This document shows, in pieces, positions 51,295 through 59,906 of a stretch of 64,000 nt of DNA. Within the stretch, counting starts at the first letter, position 1; each line of letters begins with the position of its first letter. A model generated the notes under the pieces. It was not told the origin of the DNA, ran no database searches, and was given only the letters and a program-made list of their open reading frames with translations. Origin of the DNA: Paenibacillus peoriae KCTC 3763 (GTDB taxonomy: Bacteria; Bacillota; Bacilli; Paenibacillales; Paenibacillaceae); contig NZ_AGFX01000009.1 of NCBI RefSeq assembly GCF_000236805.1, positions 124,001-188,000 on the forward strand, in the 5' to 3' direction. The translations under genes were made by a program, and so were the position numbers.

Positions 51295-51924
51295 ATGATG
51301 AAAAATAACGAGCTTTCTCTTATTTATGTGTGGGATGCTTATTGTGGATGGTGTTATGGATTCTCGAAAAGCCTACGGACTTTTCTTCAAAACCACTTAG
51401 AATTACCGATCCAAGTGTTGTCTGCTGGTCTTTTTGTAGGTGATCGGAGTCAATCAATAGCAGCATATCCGCATATTCCCGAAGCAAATAAACGGATTGG
51501 ACAGCTTACCGGTGCAGTGTTTGGTTCTTCCTATGATAAACTTTTGAATGAAGGTACATTTATTATGGATAGTGAGGCAGCAGCTATCGGATTTTCCGCT
51601 TTACGCTCTTTGGCCCCAGAACGAGTAGTGTACCTAGCGGCTGCAATGCAGCGAGCATTTTATTACGAGGGCAAAAGTCTTAGTGATTTAGAAACATACC
51701 AAGAAATAGCTAAACAATTTGATCTGGATGAACAGAGACTGATTGAACGGATTAAAACTCCAGAGACATTGGGTGAAGTCAAACAAGAATTTTTAATTGC
51801 CGCCAACCTTGGAGCAAGAAGTTACCCAACACTGTTCTTGAAAAAAGAGGATGGATTGTATAATCTCGGCGGTGGCGCTGTGACAGCTGAGAAGTTAGAA
51901 GAAAAATTTGCTGAATTAATCTAA
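51295..51924 (+). CDS. DsbA family protein (FrnE/thioredoxin-like)
   Basis: 209 residues, no signal peptide, so cytoplasmic. The active site CGWC lies near the N-terminus (YVWDAYCGWCYGFSKSL); a helical insertion follows; the cis-proline loop is ARSYPTLFL. This matches cytosolic DsbA-like/FrnE oxidoreductases. AAGGAG is six bases before the first of two adjacent ATGs. Third gene of the azoR operon, ending in a terminator; a role in thiol/quinone stress is likely. Confidence 0.9.
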   Translation: MMKNNELSLIYVWDAYCGWCYGFSKSLRTFLQNHLELPIQVLSAGLFVGDRSQSIAAYPHIPEANKRIGQLTGAVFGSSYDKLLNEGTFIMDSEAAAIGFSALRSLAPERVVYLAAAMQRAFYYEGKSLSDLETYQEIAKQFDLDEQRLIERIKTPETLGEVKQEFLIAANLGARSYPTLFLKKEDGLYNLGGGAVTAEKLEEKFAELI

Positions 51925-51986
51925 TTTAAAGTTACATGAAGAGAATTTCTCTAAGAAAAAGGTATCTTTCATTTTTCTACGTTAAT

Positions 51987-52027
51987 CTGGATCAAGCGAA
52001 TTTATTCCCTGCTTGGTCCAGTTTTTA
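51987..52027 (+). terminator. Rho-independent terminator of the azoR operon
   Basis: CTGGATCAAGC pairs with GCTTGGTCCAG (one G-T pair), then TTTTTAT. Confidence 0.85.
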
Positions 52028-52089
52028 TATTGGATAGACTCCAATGGTTAAATACAGGTGTGCTCCCTGAACTATTACGACTCTCATTG

Positions 52090-52118
52090 TAACATTCTAA
52101 ATACATGTTAGAATGTTA
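52090..52118. promoter_or_regulatory. 11-bp inverted repeat upstream of the Rrf2 gene
   Basis: TAACATTCTAA and TTAGAATGTTA flank seven bases. The T-rich tail of a terminator is missing, and it lies ~80 bases before the Rrf2 start, so it fits an operator, perhaps autoregulatory. Confidence 0.5.
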
Positions 52119-52195
52119 TTACCGCATCCTTGGAATATCCATGTTAAATATTTTATAAGTAACTCAAATTATTCTTGTACCACTGGGGTGAAAAA

Positions 52196-52627
52196 ATGTC
52201 CGTAAGTTCTCGGTTTTATATAGGTATACACATTTTGTCGTTGTTGGAGATTAATAAAGAAGGAAATAATTCATCTGAAATGATTGCAAACAGCGTAAAT
52301 ACACACCCTGTAATGATCCGTAAAATTATGGGGATGTTAAAAAAATCAGGATTGGTGAATGTAACTCATGGAAAAGCAGGGGCTAAACTCGCACAAAATC
52401 TAAGTGAAATAACATTATTCGATGTTTACAAAGCAGTGAATGCAGTGAATGACAATAACTTATTTAATATTCAAGAGAAACCAAACCCAGATTGTCCGGT
52501 TGGTAAAAACCTCCAAGTGACGATTGAACCTATTTTTTCATTGGCACAAAGAGCATTGGAAAAAGTACTTGAACAAGTAACTTTACAAGATATAGTGGCT
52601 GATCTAGATAGGGATTCACTTGATTAG
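52196..52627 (+). CDS. Rrf2 family regulator (YwnA-like)
   Basis: 143 residues from the ATG at 52196 (CTGGGGTGA upstream). Winged helix at ~1-70 (SRFYIGIHILSLLE; NSVNTHPVMIRKIMGMLKKS; VTHGKAGAKL), then a dimerisation helix. A single cysteine (NPDCPVG) in place of the three-cysteine cluster motif points to thiol-based or non-cluster sensing. Located right after the azoR operon, so it is its prime candidate regulator. Confidence 0.9.
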   Translation: MSVSSRFYIGIHILSLLEINKEGNNSSEMIANSVNTHPVMIRKIMGMLKKSGLVNVTHGKAGAKLAQNLSEITLFDVYKAVNAVNDNNLFNIQEKPNPDCPVGKNLQVTIEPIFSLAQRALEKVLEQVTLQDIVADLDRDSLD

Positions 52628-52654
52628 CTTATTTTTGAATTTTTGTTAACACCA

Positions 52655-52693
52655 AGCAGCCAGTTACTGATTGAACTTCGGTGACTGGCTGCT
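52655..52693. terminator. Hairpin between convergent genes
   Basis: AGCAGCCAGT/ACTGGCTGCT arms (10 bp) around ~19 bases; weak T tracts. Serves the Rrf2 gene and/or the convergent monooxygenase gene. Confidence 0.55.
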
Positions 52694-52776
52694 AAATTTG
52701 CAAGGTGTTTTCTATTTACTATTCACCAAGAGTACAGTTATGAAAACACAGTTTGGCTAAGTCAAAGTTCTCTAAT

Positions 52777-53814
52777 TTAATGTGTTGAAGAAAGCTTGAA
52801 TTCATCGGCTAACAGTTTGTACGCTTTATGACGCGCAACTTTGTCTGTATATGCTTCCCATAACATTACTTCATCGACCATGGTCTCTGATGCCAGATTT
52901 CTTAATTGATCAGAAACTGTTTTAATCCCTCCGATAATGAACCGATTCCTGTTTTCTTTACGTGCTTCTTTTTCTGCTAAAGAATAAACATGTGAATGCG
53001 CTTCTTCCAAACTAGGAAATGGCTGTCCTTGCATTAGGGTACCCGCGTACATCCTAGCCCATAATAATTCAAGAGGAGCTGCCAAATACTTGGCTTCATC
53101 ATCCGTTTCTGCGGTGATTACAATGGTTGAAACAATACTTCGTGGTACTGACATAAATACAGATGGTTTGAACCGTTCTTTGTAAGCACGTAGTACTGGC
53201 ACAGTCATTTGCGGTGATAAATAGGACGCGAAGGCTAACCCAAGCCCTTCTTTGACAGCAAAATTCAATCCACCATCACTTGAGCCCAACATATATAGCT
53301 CAGGAATCGCTGGTTCCCCTGAAATAACTTCAATATTTCTGAATGGATGATCTGAAGCAAAATTCCTTGAGAAAAACGAGAGTAACTCATTCAACTGCTC
53401 AGGAAAATTAACCACTTCTTGTGAACGACGTAGTGCGTAAGCAGTCAGTGCATCTGTCCCGCTTGCTCTGCCGATTCCAAGATCGATTCTTCCAGGATGT
53501 GCAGCTTCTAAAAGTGAAAAATTCTCTGCTACTTTGAATGAGCTATGGTTGGGTAGCATAATGCCTCCTGCACCTATTCGTATTCGTTCAGTGCGTGCAG
53601 CAGCATACATGCTCATTAAATCTGGAGCAGTACTTACTTGATTACTGGTATTATGATGTTCTGCAAACCAATACCTCGTATAACCTAATTGATCAGCTAA
53701 CTGAACTAGTTCAATAGCATCTTGGATGGTTTTTGAAGGTGTATCACCATTCATAATCGTTGCAATATTGAGGATAGATAACTTAAGTTCTTGCTTTTTT
53801 GGATGAATAGACAT
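52777..53814 (-). CDS. LLM class flavin-dependent oxidoreductase (luciferase-like)
   Basis: 345 residues. Features of the LLM alkanal monooxygenase-like group: LGYTRYWFAEHHNTSNQVST, RIRIGAGGIMLPNHSSFKVA, HPGRIDLGIGRASGTD and MLGSSDGGLNFAVKEGLGLA. These proteins bind reduced FMN from a separate reductase; in vivo substrates are mostly unknown. AGGAG precedes the ATG. It is divergent from the HxlR gene at 54122, whose product may repress it. Confidence 0.92.
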   Translation of the reverse strand: MSIHPKKQELKLSILNIATIMNGDTPSKTIQDAIELVQLADQLGYTRYWFAEHHNTSNQVSTAPDLMSMYAAARTERIRIGAGGIMLPNHSSFKVAENFSLLEAAHPGRIDLGIGRASGTDALTAYALRRSQEVVNFPEQLNELLSFFSRNFASDHPFRNIEVISGEPAIPELYMLGSSDGGLNFAVKEGLGLAFASYLSPQMTVPVLRAYKERFKPSVFMSVPRSIVSTIVITAETDDEAKYLAAPLELLWARMYAGTLMQGQPFPSLEEAHSHVYSLAEKEARKENRNRFIIGGIKTVSDQLRNLASETMVDEVMLWEAYTDKVARHKAYKLLADEFKLSSTH

Positions 53815-54060
53815 ATTTTTTACTCCTCACCTAATCGTTCTTCTTTCTGCCAATCACTTGAGATATTTGTTTCACATAATGAACGAAAAAAGAAATGTCA
53901 TACTGGTTCACAAGACAATGTATAGGGGATGATTTTAGCTGCTAAGGCTAGCTGCTCATTTAATCTTGTATCCCGAGTAACTCGTGAATATATGAGCTTA
54001 AATCTTATTGACTACTTGATTTTATCATGTTAGTTTATATTGTGAAGTACGTAAATTGTT

Positions 54061-54102
54061 TTGACTAGCTAATTTAAAGTTAGTAAATATGCTTTGACTA
54101 AC
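54061..54102 (+). promoter_or_regulatory. Promoter and dyad of the HxlR gene
   Basis: TTGACT (54061-54066), 17-bp spacer, TAAATA (54084-54089). GTTAGT-N12-ACTAAC (54079-54102) covers the -10 and start region and is a possible autoregulatory operator. Confidence 0.5.
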
Positions 54103-54121
54103 ACTTGTGAGAGGGGATGTC

Positions 54122-54460
54122 ATGAAATCTACAGAAGAGATGGTTTGTATTAAAACCATTAAGGAAACGATGGACATCTTTAGTGGGAAATGGGCAATCA
54201 TTATCATAGGAGCTCTGCATGCAGGAGCAAAACGTTTCAATGAACTTAGTAAAGAATTAGGGATAAGAACCACATCGCTATCTGATGCTTTGAAAAGTCT
54301 GGAGTCTAACGGTATAGTTACTCGCACAGTTTACCCTACAATTCCTATTACAGTAGAATATTCTTTAACTGAAAAGGGGAGTGATTTCGGAGAAATTTTC
54401 TTGGCTATTAATGACTGGGGAATTAAATGGATCAAGAAAGACATAGATTATTCAAAATAG
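54122..54460 (+). CDS. HxlR family regulator with N-terminal cysteine (YodB/HypR-like)
   Basis: 112 residues from the ATG at 54122 (GAGAGGGG upstream). The core helices are FSGKWAIIIIGALHAGAKRF, IRTTSLSDALKSLESNGIVT and the wing VEYSLTEKGSDFGEI. The conserved cysteine before the first core helix (EEMVCIKTIKET) is placed like the redox-active cysteine of YodB/HypR-type sensors of quinones and disulfide stress. It is divergent from the luciferase-like gene and upstream of a quinone-reductase-like gene. Confidence 0.9.
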   Translation: MKSTEEMVCIKTIKETMDIFSGKWAIIIIGALHAGAKRFNELSKELGIRTTSLSDALKSLESNGIVTRTVYPTIPITVEYSLTEKGSDFGEIFLAINDWGIKWIKKDIDYSK

Positions 54461-54579
54461 CGGAATAAAATGTAGATGTTATTTCTAAGGAATTATCACG
54501 TCTTTTTCACCAAACATAACGTTTCTCTATATTAGGGGAGAGAGCAAAAGAATCAAACTTATTAACAAGATAGTCCTAC

Positions 54580-54608
54580 AAAAATGTCGCTATTAGCGAC
54601 ATTTTTGA
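54580..54608. terminator. Rho-independent terminator after the HxlR gene
   Basis: AAAAATGTCGCT pairs with AGCGACATTTTT around a short TATT loop; symmetrical A/T ends allow either direction. The rest of 54461-54836 is AT-rich with no gene. Confidence 0.82.
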
Positions 54609-54836
54609 TTAAAAATATTAAAATTTTTCTCACACTGATAAAAGAAATTATTCAACAGCAAATAATAAAAAAATACATACGTGATAAGTAGGTATATAAA
54701 GTATACTAACATCATTTATTTTGAGTACTTTATAAAATATATTAACTTGATATAATAGGCCTTGCTAAGGAACTTGAAAGTGACTAGATCAACTTTCAAA
54801 AATAGTGATTTTTAATTCATAGAGGAGTAATACGTG

Positions 54837-55820
54837 ATGAAAAATAAAATACAATCAAAATCAATAGTTCATATGAACGCCTGGAGACTGCACGACTACG
54901 GCGGTATAGGTGCTATGCGCCTTGAAGAAATCTCTCGCCCCACCCCAAAAAAGGGCGAGGTCTTGGTACGGTTACTTGCAGCAGCTACCAACCCATTTGA
55001 TTGGTACATGGCAGAGGGAATGATCGCTAAATGGGAAATCAATTTGCCAATCACATTTGGACGCGATGGAGCAGGAATCGTGGAAGAGCTTGGTGAGGGG
55101 GTGACTGAATTCAAAGTCGGTGAGGCTGTTTATGGCCAAGCAGATCCAGCGGAGGACGGGACCTTTGCTGAATATGCAGTCTTTCGTGCAGATCGCTTAA
55201 TGCGCAAACCTGAATCTTTATCCTTTGCTGAAGCTTCTGCTTTGCCAAACACGCTCTACGCAGCTTGGAATGCTCTGTTCTCGACTAAAACGGGTATGGA
55301 TTTACAACCTGGGCAATCTGTATTAATCCACGGAGCAGGTGGCGGAATTGGAAGCTTAGCACTGCAACTTGCTAAGTGGCGTGGTGCTCATGTAATTGCG
55401 GTGGCTGCTCCGAAGCACGAAAACCTTTTACGTGATCTCGGTGCCGATCAGTTCATTGATTACACACATCAGCATTTTGAGGAAGAAGTGATCGATCGCT
55501 TAGACGGAGTAGTAGACACCATTTGTGCAGAGCCGGCAAGTAAGTCCTACTCGATACTGAAGCCAGGTGGGATGTATGTATCACTGCTCAGGACACCTGA
55601 TCAGAACGAGGCTAAAGCAAAAGGTGTTCGTGCAATACTTACATTTGGTCCAGACAGCTATTCCGCAACGAACGAAATTGAGGCAGCAGTTGCAGTTGGT
55701 GCTGTTCGCCCGATTGTTGACAAAGTATACCCCCTAGCCCAGGCACCGACTGCCCTAATTGAATTGAAAACGGGTAATGGAATAGGGAAGATTGTACTTA
55801 AAATTAATGAATCAATATAA
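54837..55820 (+). CDS. NADP-dependent zinc-independent alcohol dehydrogenase/quinone oxidoreductase
   Basis: 327 residues of the medium-chain dehydrogenase superfamily: GroES-like domain (LRLEE-type start; NPFDWYMAEGM; FGRDGAGIVEELGEGVTEFK) and Rossmann domain with HGAGGGIGSLALQLAKWRGA. The zinc-binding histidine/cysteine set of true alcohol dehydrogenases is absent, as in quinone oxidoreductases. GAGGAG precedes GTG/ATG; I chose the ATG at 54837. The related N-terminal fragments at 17762 and 38306 show that such genes were repeatedly gained and lost here. Confidence 0.9.
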   Translation: MKNKIQSKSIVHMNAWRLHDYGGIGAMRLEEISRPTPKKGEVLVRLLAAATNPFDWYMAEGMIAKWEINLPITFGRDGAGIVEELGEGVTEFKVGEAVYGQADPAEDGTFAEYAVFRADRLMRKPESLSFAEASALPNTLYAAWNALFSTKTGMDLQPGQSVLIHGAGGGIGSLALQLAKWRGAHVIAVAAPKHENLLRDLGADQFIDYTHQHFEEEVIDRLDGVVDTICAEPASKSYSILKPGGMYVSLLRTPDQNEAKAKGVRAILTFGPDSYSATNEIEAAVAVGAVRPIVDKVYPLAQAPTALIELKTGNGIGKIVLKINESI

Positions 55821-55849
55821 CGATTACTTGTTGAACTGAAAATGTTAAA

Positions 55850-55892
55850 GGATTCAAGTTCCTATCACTAGCGTAGATAGGAACTTGAATCC
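55850..55892. terminator. Bidirectional terminator between convergent genes
   Basis: A perfect 17-bp stem, GGATTCAAGTTCCTATC with its complement and a nine-base loop; TTATTT on the plus side. Confidence 0.85.
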
Positions 55893-55896
55893 TTAT

Positions 55897-57111
55897 TTAA
55901 ACAGGTATTTCTTCAGTGAAATAATCCAATACCATACAACCAGCCCCCTGAGCCACAATATTGTAGGCTGCAGTGGACTTAATTATTTCGACATTACTGT
56001 TTGGATGAAAACTTACACGATCCTGTGCAGTTTTAGCTGCGACATCAAAAAAACGCGGTTTCGGCACTAGTGTACCTCCAAAAACCACAATTTCTGGACG
56101 CAATAAAAAAATCAAATTACTAAGGCCAATCCCAAAATAATAGGCTGCATCTTCTACAACAGCTAAACAGAGTTCATCGTTTTGTTCTAAAGCATGTAAA
56201 ATATGAAATAAATCAATATCTTCAACATCATTAACTTCACATGACAGCATGGAAGGTTTACCACGTTTTATAAGTCGAATCAATTCCTCACGAATAGCTG
56301 GCAAACTACTGTAAGCTTGAAGACATCCGTATGAACCACATGAGCAACGCCTACCGTGGATATCAATAATGATATGTCCAAAGGTATCCTCCGTCTCACG
56401 TTTACTACTGACTAATCTCCCTTGTGAAATCGTACCACACCTAATCCCAATATCACTGGATACAAAAACCAAGTTGTCCGTCTCTTTCCAATAGTTCATA
56501 CGATATTCAGCAAGAGCAGCTAAATTGGTTCCGTTTTCTAAGAATACAGGGATATCCGTTTTGTTTTTTAAGTAGTCGACAATATTCAGATCCCATCCGT
56601 CTGCAGGAAAGTGCTGCGGGTGTGAAATAGCCCCCATGTCAGGGTTGAACGAATCCAGAACCCCAATACCGATACCTAGCAAATTCTCTTTAGGAATGTG
56701 ATTCTGATCTAATAAGTTATCAACGCATGCTGCAATATAGTTTAATGTAAATTCTCCAGTGCATTCAGAGGTCATTTTTAATTTTTCAACGCTTATGATA
56801 TTTAGCTTTAAATCAAGGAGTAAGATCGTAGTATATAGACTTGTTAGTTCTACACCAACTAAATAATATGAATCTGGCTTAATAACATAGGCTAAGGGTT
56901 TACGTCCACCACTTGATTTTCCAATCCCACTATCATAGATAAGACCTTCCTCAACGAGCTCTTCTAGTAAACGACCACAAGTTACATGTTTAAATCCAGT
57001 ATGTTCAGTTAGTGTGTTAATGGTTACAGGACCCAATTTACGTACTAAGCTATATAACAGCTTCAAATTTTTTGCTTTAGGTGAGGATAAGTCCTCAAAT
57101 TTATTTAGCAT
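55897..57111 (-). CDS. ROK family transcriptional repressor (NagC/XylR-like)
   Basis: 404 residues. N-terminal winged helix (~1-70: VRKLGPVTINTLTEHTGFKH), then the ROK kinase-like fold: GIGIGVLDSFNPDMGAIS, PVFLENGTNLAALAEYR, and the zinc-binding GRRCSCGSYGCLQAY (CxCGxxGC). Family members sense sugars or sugar phosphates. It is divergent from the nucleoside-salvage operon starting at 57474, so a (deoxy)ribose phosphate or nucleoside effector is likely here. Its end meets a bidirectional terminator. Confidence 0.92.
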   Translation of the reverse strand: MLNKFEDLSSPKAKNLKLLYSLVRKLGPVTINTLTEHTGFKHVTCGRLLEELVEEGLIYDSGIGKSSGGRKPLAYVIKPDSYYLVGVELTSLYTTILLLDLKLNIISVEKLKMTSECTGEFTLNYIAACVDNLLDQNHIPKENLLGIGIGVLDSFNPDMGAISHPQHFPADGWDLNIVDYLKNKTDIPVFLENGTNLAALAEYRMNYWKETDNLVFVSSDIGIRCGTISQGRLVSSKRETEDTFGHIIIDIHGRRCSCGSYGCLQAYSSLPAIREELIRLIKRGKPSMLSCEVNDVEDIDLFHILHALEQNDELCLAVVEDAAYYFGIGLSNLIFLLRPEIVVFGGTLVPKPRFFDVAAKTAQDRVSFHPNSNVEIIKSTAAYNIVAQGAGCMVLDYFTEEIPV

Positions 57112-57251
57112 ATTATTTCTCCTTGATATGTGATCTATGGGAAACTAAATCAATACAGATACAGTTTATTATCCAACTTTTTTTATAATAGTTCCACTCC
57201 ATTTAATTTTTATTCTACAAAATTGCGAATTTTAAACAGAACTGATTTACA

Positions 57252-57272
57252 TAATAAATATCGCGTTTATTA
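57252..57272. promoter_or_regulatory. Palindrome TAATAAA-N7-TTTATTA, candidate ROK operator
   Basis: Perfect 7-bp arms around TATCGCG, with a CG at the centre as in many ROK/XylR operators, in the ~360-bp region between the ROK gene and the nucleoside phosphorylase gene. The remainder of that region is AT-rich with no gene and no recognisable purine riboswitch. Confidence 0.45.
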
Positions 57273-57473
57273 CTTTTATACTTAAAGATTAAATAAAAAT
57301 ATTTGAAACGAGATAAATTCACTTGGGAACACTATACTTTTTATATAAATGATAAATAGTTATTTACAAAAAGAGAATAAGCCATTAGAATTAACTATAG
57401 AAAGTGCTGTAGCAAGAATCTTGAAATGGTCGTTAAACGTTTCATAGCACAATATATTTAGGAGGAATGCAAC

Positions 57474-58292
57474 ATGCAAAAAATGCAAGATATTCAGGAA
57501 GCCAGAGACTTTATCATAAGTAAGACCTCGTATCGTCCAACAATTGGGATGATTTTGGGATCGGGACTGGGGACATTAGCTGATGAAATTGCAAACCCTT
57601 TCACAATTCCCTATAGTGAAATCCCTCATTTTGCAAAATCAGAAGCAGTAGGACATGCGAACGAATTAGTTATTGGGGAGCTAAAGGGAAAAACTGTGGT
57701 TGCGATGAAAGGACGCTTTCATTATTATGAAGGTTTTACTCTTGATGAAGTAACTTTCCCTGTTCGTGTAATGAAGGCTCTAGGAGTTGAAAACCTGCTC
57801 ATCACTAATGCGTGCGGTGCCGTCAATAAAGAATTTAAACCGGGTGAGTTAATGTTGATTACGGATCACCTCAATATGGTCGGTACGAATCCATTGATTG
57901 GACCGAATAATAACGATCTAGGTACTCGTTTTCCTGATCTTTCCCAAGTGTACAATGCTGAATTGCGACAAATTGCTATGGAAGTTGCAAAAGCGCAAAA
58001 TACAACTTTACGCGAAGGCGTATACTCCTGGTGGAGTGGTCCGGCTTATGAAACACCAGCTGAAATTCGCATGATTCGTACATTAGGGGCAGATGCCGTT
58101 GGTATGTCAACCGTACCGGAAGCCATCGTAGCTGTCCACGCGAACATGAAGGTACTTGGAATCTCCTGTTTAACCAACATGGCTTGTGGAATTCTAGATC
58201 AGCCTCTAAGTCATGACGAAGTAATTGAGGTAGCTGCCTTGGTAAGAGAGAGTTTCATTGCTTTAGTTAAGGGAATTGTAGAGAAGGTTTAG
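57474..58292 (+). CDS. punA: Purine nucleoside phosphorylase (trimeric, PNP-I type)
   Basis: 272 residues. Splits inosine/guanosine (and deoxy forms) with phosphate into base and (deoxy)ribose-1-phosphate. Motifs in order: MILGSGLGTLADEI (phosphate loop), KGRFHYYEGFT, LLITNACGAVN, YSWWSGPAYETPAEIRMIRT with the purine-site glutamate, and SCLTNMACGI with the purine-site asparagine. AGGAGG precedes the ATG. First gene of the salvage operon; phosphopentomutase downstream handles its product. Confidence 0.94.
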   Translation: MQKMQDIQEARDFIISKTSYRPTIGMILGSGLGTLADEIANPFTIPYSEIPHFAKSEAVGHANELVIGELKGKTVVAMKGRFHYYEGFTLDEVTFPVRVMKALGVENLLITNACGAVNKEFKPGELMLITDHLNMVGTNPLIGPNNNDLGTRFPDLSQVYNAELRQIAMEVAKAQNTTLREGVYSWWSGPAYETPAEIRMIRTLGADAVGMSTVPEAIVAVHANMKVLGISCLTNMACGILDQPLSHDEVIEVAALVRESFIALVKGIVEKV

Positions 58293-58329
58293 TAATTAGG
58301 TAAAATCCGATGAAGAAAAAGGCGAGGTT

Positions 58330-59241
58330 ATGAAAGGGTATATATATGTTATATTAGGTGCGATTTGTTATGGTTTATTATCGACTTTTGTGAAATTAGC
58401 CTATAAAGATGGTTTTATCGTTAATGATGTTGTTGGAATACAGCTCTTCTTAGGTGCGATATTATTATGGGGCGGAGTGCTTATTACTAAGGGCACGAAG
58501 AGTACAAAACAGAAGAAGTTTGTAACGCCAGGTAAAAGGGAAATAATATTATTAGTTACTGTAGGGTCTACAACGGGGCTTACAGGAATGTTTTATTATC
58601 TCTCACTTCAATATATTTCAGCTTCTTTGGCGATTGTACTCCTTTTCCAGTTTACATGGATCGGTGTGTTGCTAGAGGCAATTTTCAATAGAAGAATTCC
58701 TGAAAAAGGAAAGCTACTATCCATTATTCCTTTACTTATCGGAACAATAAGCGCGACCAATATTTATTCGACTGGAATTTCTGCCGTTCATTGGCTTGGC
58801 TTTTTGTTTGGTCTTCTTGCAGCACTATCTTATTCCATTTTTATGCTCGTTAGTGGTAAGGTCGCGGTTCAAGCAAACCCGATTATGAAGACAGCTTTCA
58901 TGACTACCGGAGGTCTAATCGTTTGTTCGATCATTTTACCTCCAACGTTTTTAACAGACGGAAAACTGTTATTACAACTGGCTGTGCAATATGGGTTTGT
59001 TTTAGCTTTTGTCGGTCCCTTCCTTTCCACACTGCTTTTCTCGAAAGGTGTTCCGTTAGTGGGATCTGGAATAGCATCAATATTGGGGGCTATGGAGCTT
59101 CCAACAGCCTTACTAATGTCTGTCTTCGTCCTGAATGAGCACATTGGTGTTCCGCAATATGTAGGGATCGTCCTGATCCTAATTGGAATATCATTACCTG
59201 GATTACTGAAGAAAAATAAAAAGGACATCTTAAGCGTTTAA
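58330..59241 (+). CDS. EamA/DMT superfamily transporter
   Basis: 303 residues, about ten membrane helices in two EamA repeats (YVILGAICYGLLSTFVKLAY; LLFQFTWIGVLLEAIF; then ALSYSIFMLVSGKVAV and GSGIASILGAMELPTALLMS). Drug/metabolite transporters of this type usually export. Between nucleoside genes it may release purine bases or related compounds. It is 37 bases behind the phosphorylase gene and clearly co-transcribed. Confidence 0.88.
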   Translation: MKGYIYVILGAICYGLLSTFVKLAYKDGFIVNDVVGIQLFLGAILLWGGVLITKGTKSTKQKKFVTPGKREIILLVTVGSTTGLTGMFYYLSLQYISASLAIVLLFQFTWIGVLLEAIFNRRIPEKGKLLSIIPLLIGTISATNIYSTGISAVHWLGFLFGLLAALSYSIFMLVSGKVAVQANPIMKTAFMTTGGLIVCSIILPPTFLTDGKLLLQLAVQYGFVLAFVGPFLSTLLFSKGVPLVGSGIASILGAMELPTALLMSVFVLNEHIGVPQYVGIVLILIGISLPGLLKKNKKDILSV

Positions 59242-59287
59242 AACGTCCTTAGCTAGATAATAATCATAGATTAGGGAGGAATTTGGA

Positions 59288-59749
59288 ATGATAAACAAAG
59301 ATGAAATCTTTATGAAAAAGGCAATTGAGGTTGCCCTACAAGCCCGAAAAGAAGGGAATGAGCCCTTTGGTGCAATTTTGGTCAAAGGGGAGGAAGTCGT
59401 AATGGTTGGGGAAAATAAAATTAATACATTTTGTGATCCAACGCATCATGCAGAAATCGGTTTAATCCGGAAATTTTGTTCTGAAAACAATATATTTGAT
59501 TTGAACGAATACACTTTGTATACAAGTTGTGAACCTTGCGTAATGTGTTCGGGTGCCATGGTGTGGTCTAAGCTGGGTAAAATTGTATATAGCGTATCAC
59601 ATGATCAGTTAGCTGAAATCGCTGGGAGCAACATTATGATCGCTTGCAATGAAGTGTTTGAGAAAAGCCCTCAAAGACCTGAACTGGTAGAACAAGTACT
59701 CAACGAAGAAGGTTTAAAAGTATTTGATGGATACAAATTTTCTCATTAA
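59288..59749 (+). CDS. Nucleoside/guanine deaminase (cytidine deaminase-like fold)
   Basis: 153 residues. The zinc site is complete: HAEIGLIRKF (histidine and catalytic glutamate) and TSCEPCVMCSGAMVWSK (PCxxC). EPFGAILVKGEEV is the N-terminal strand pair. Length and C-terminal part resemble bacterial guanine deaminase (GuaD, 156), which would convert the guanine released by the phosphorylase to xanthine; TadA-type tRNA deaminase is less likely in this operon. AGGGAGGA precedes the ATG. Confidence 0.85.
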   Translation: MINKDEIFMKKAIEVALQARKEGNEPFGAILVKGEEVVMVGENKINTFCDPTHHAEIGLIRKFCSENNIFDLNEYTLYTSCEPCVMCSGAMVWSKLGKIVYSVSHDQLAEIAGSNIMIACNEVFEKSPQRPELVEQVLNEEGLKVFDGYKFSH

Positions 59750-59786
59750 ATAACTTTTTAATAAAACGAGAATTTATGATTTCATT

Positions 59787-59823
59787 GGACAACTTTGCTG
59801 GATAGTGAAGCTGTCCTCTTTTA
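59787..59823 (+). terminator. Hairpin terminator between the deaminase and deoB
   Basis: GGACA-A-CTT pairs with AAG-C-TGTCC, followed by TCTTTT. Confidence 0.6.
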
Positions 59824-59906
59824 AGTGTATTTTGTTACTGCCTAGAATCTAATAACTAATGATTCGGATAAAAAACAAAGGTGTGCGTTTAAAGGAGTAT
59901 TGACTT

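Noticed and set aside
57112-57473. Purine riboswitch before the nucleoside phosphorylase gene
   Set aside because: No conserved purine-aptamer loop sequences could be found; only a palindrome is present.
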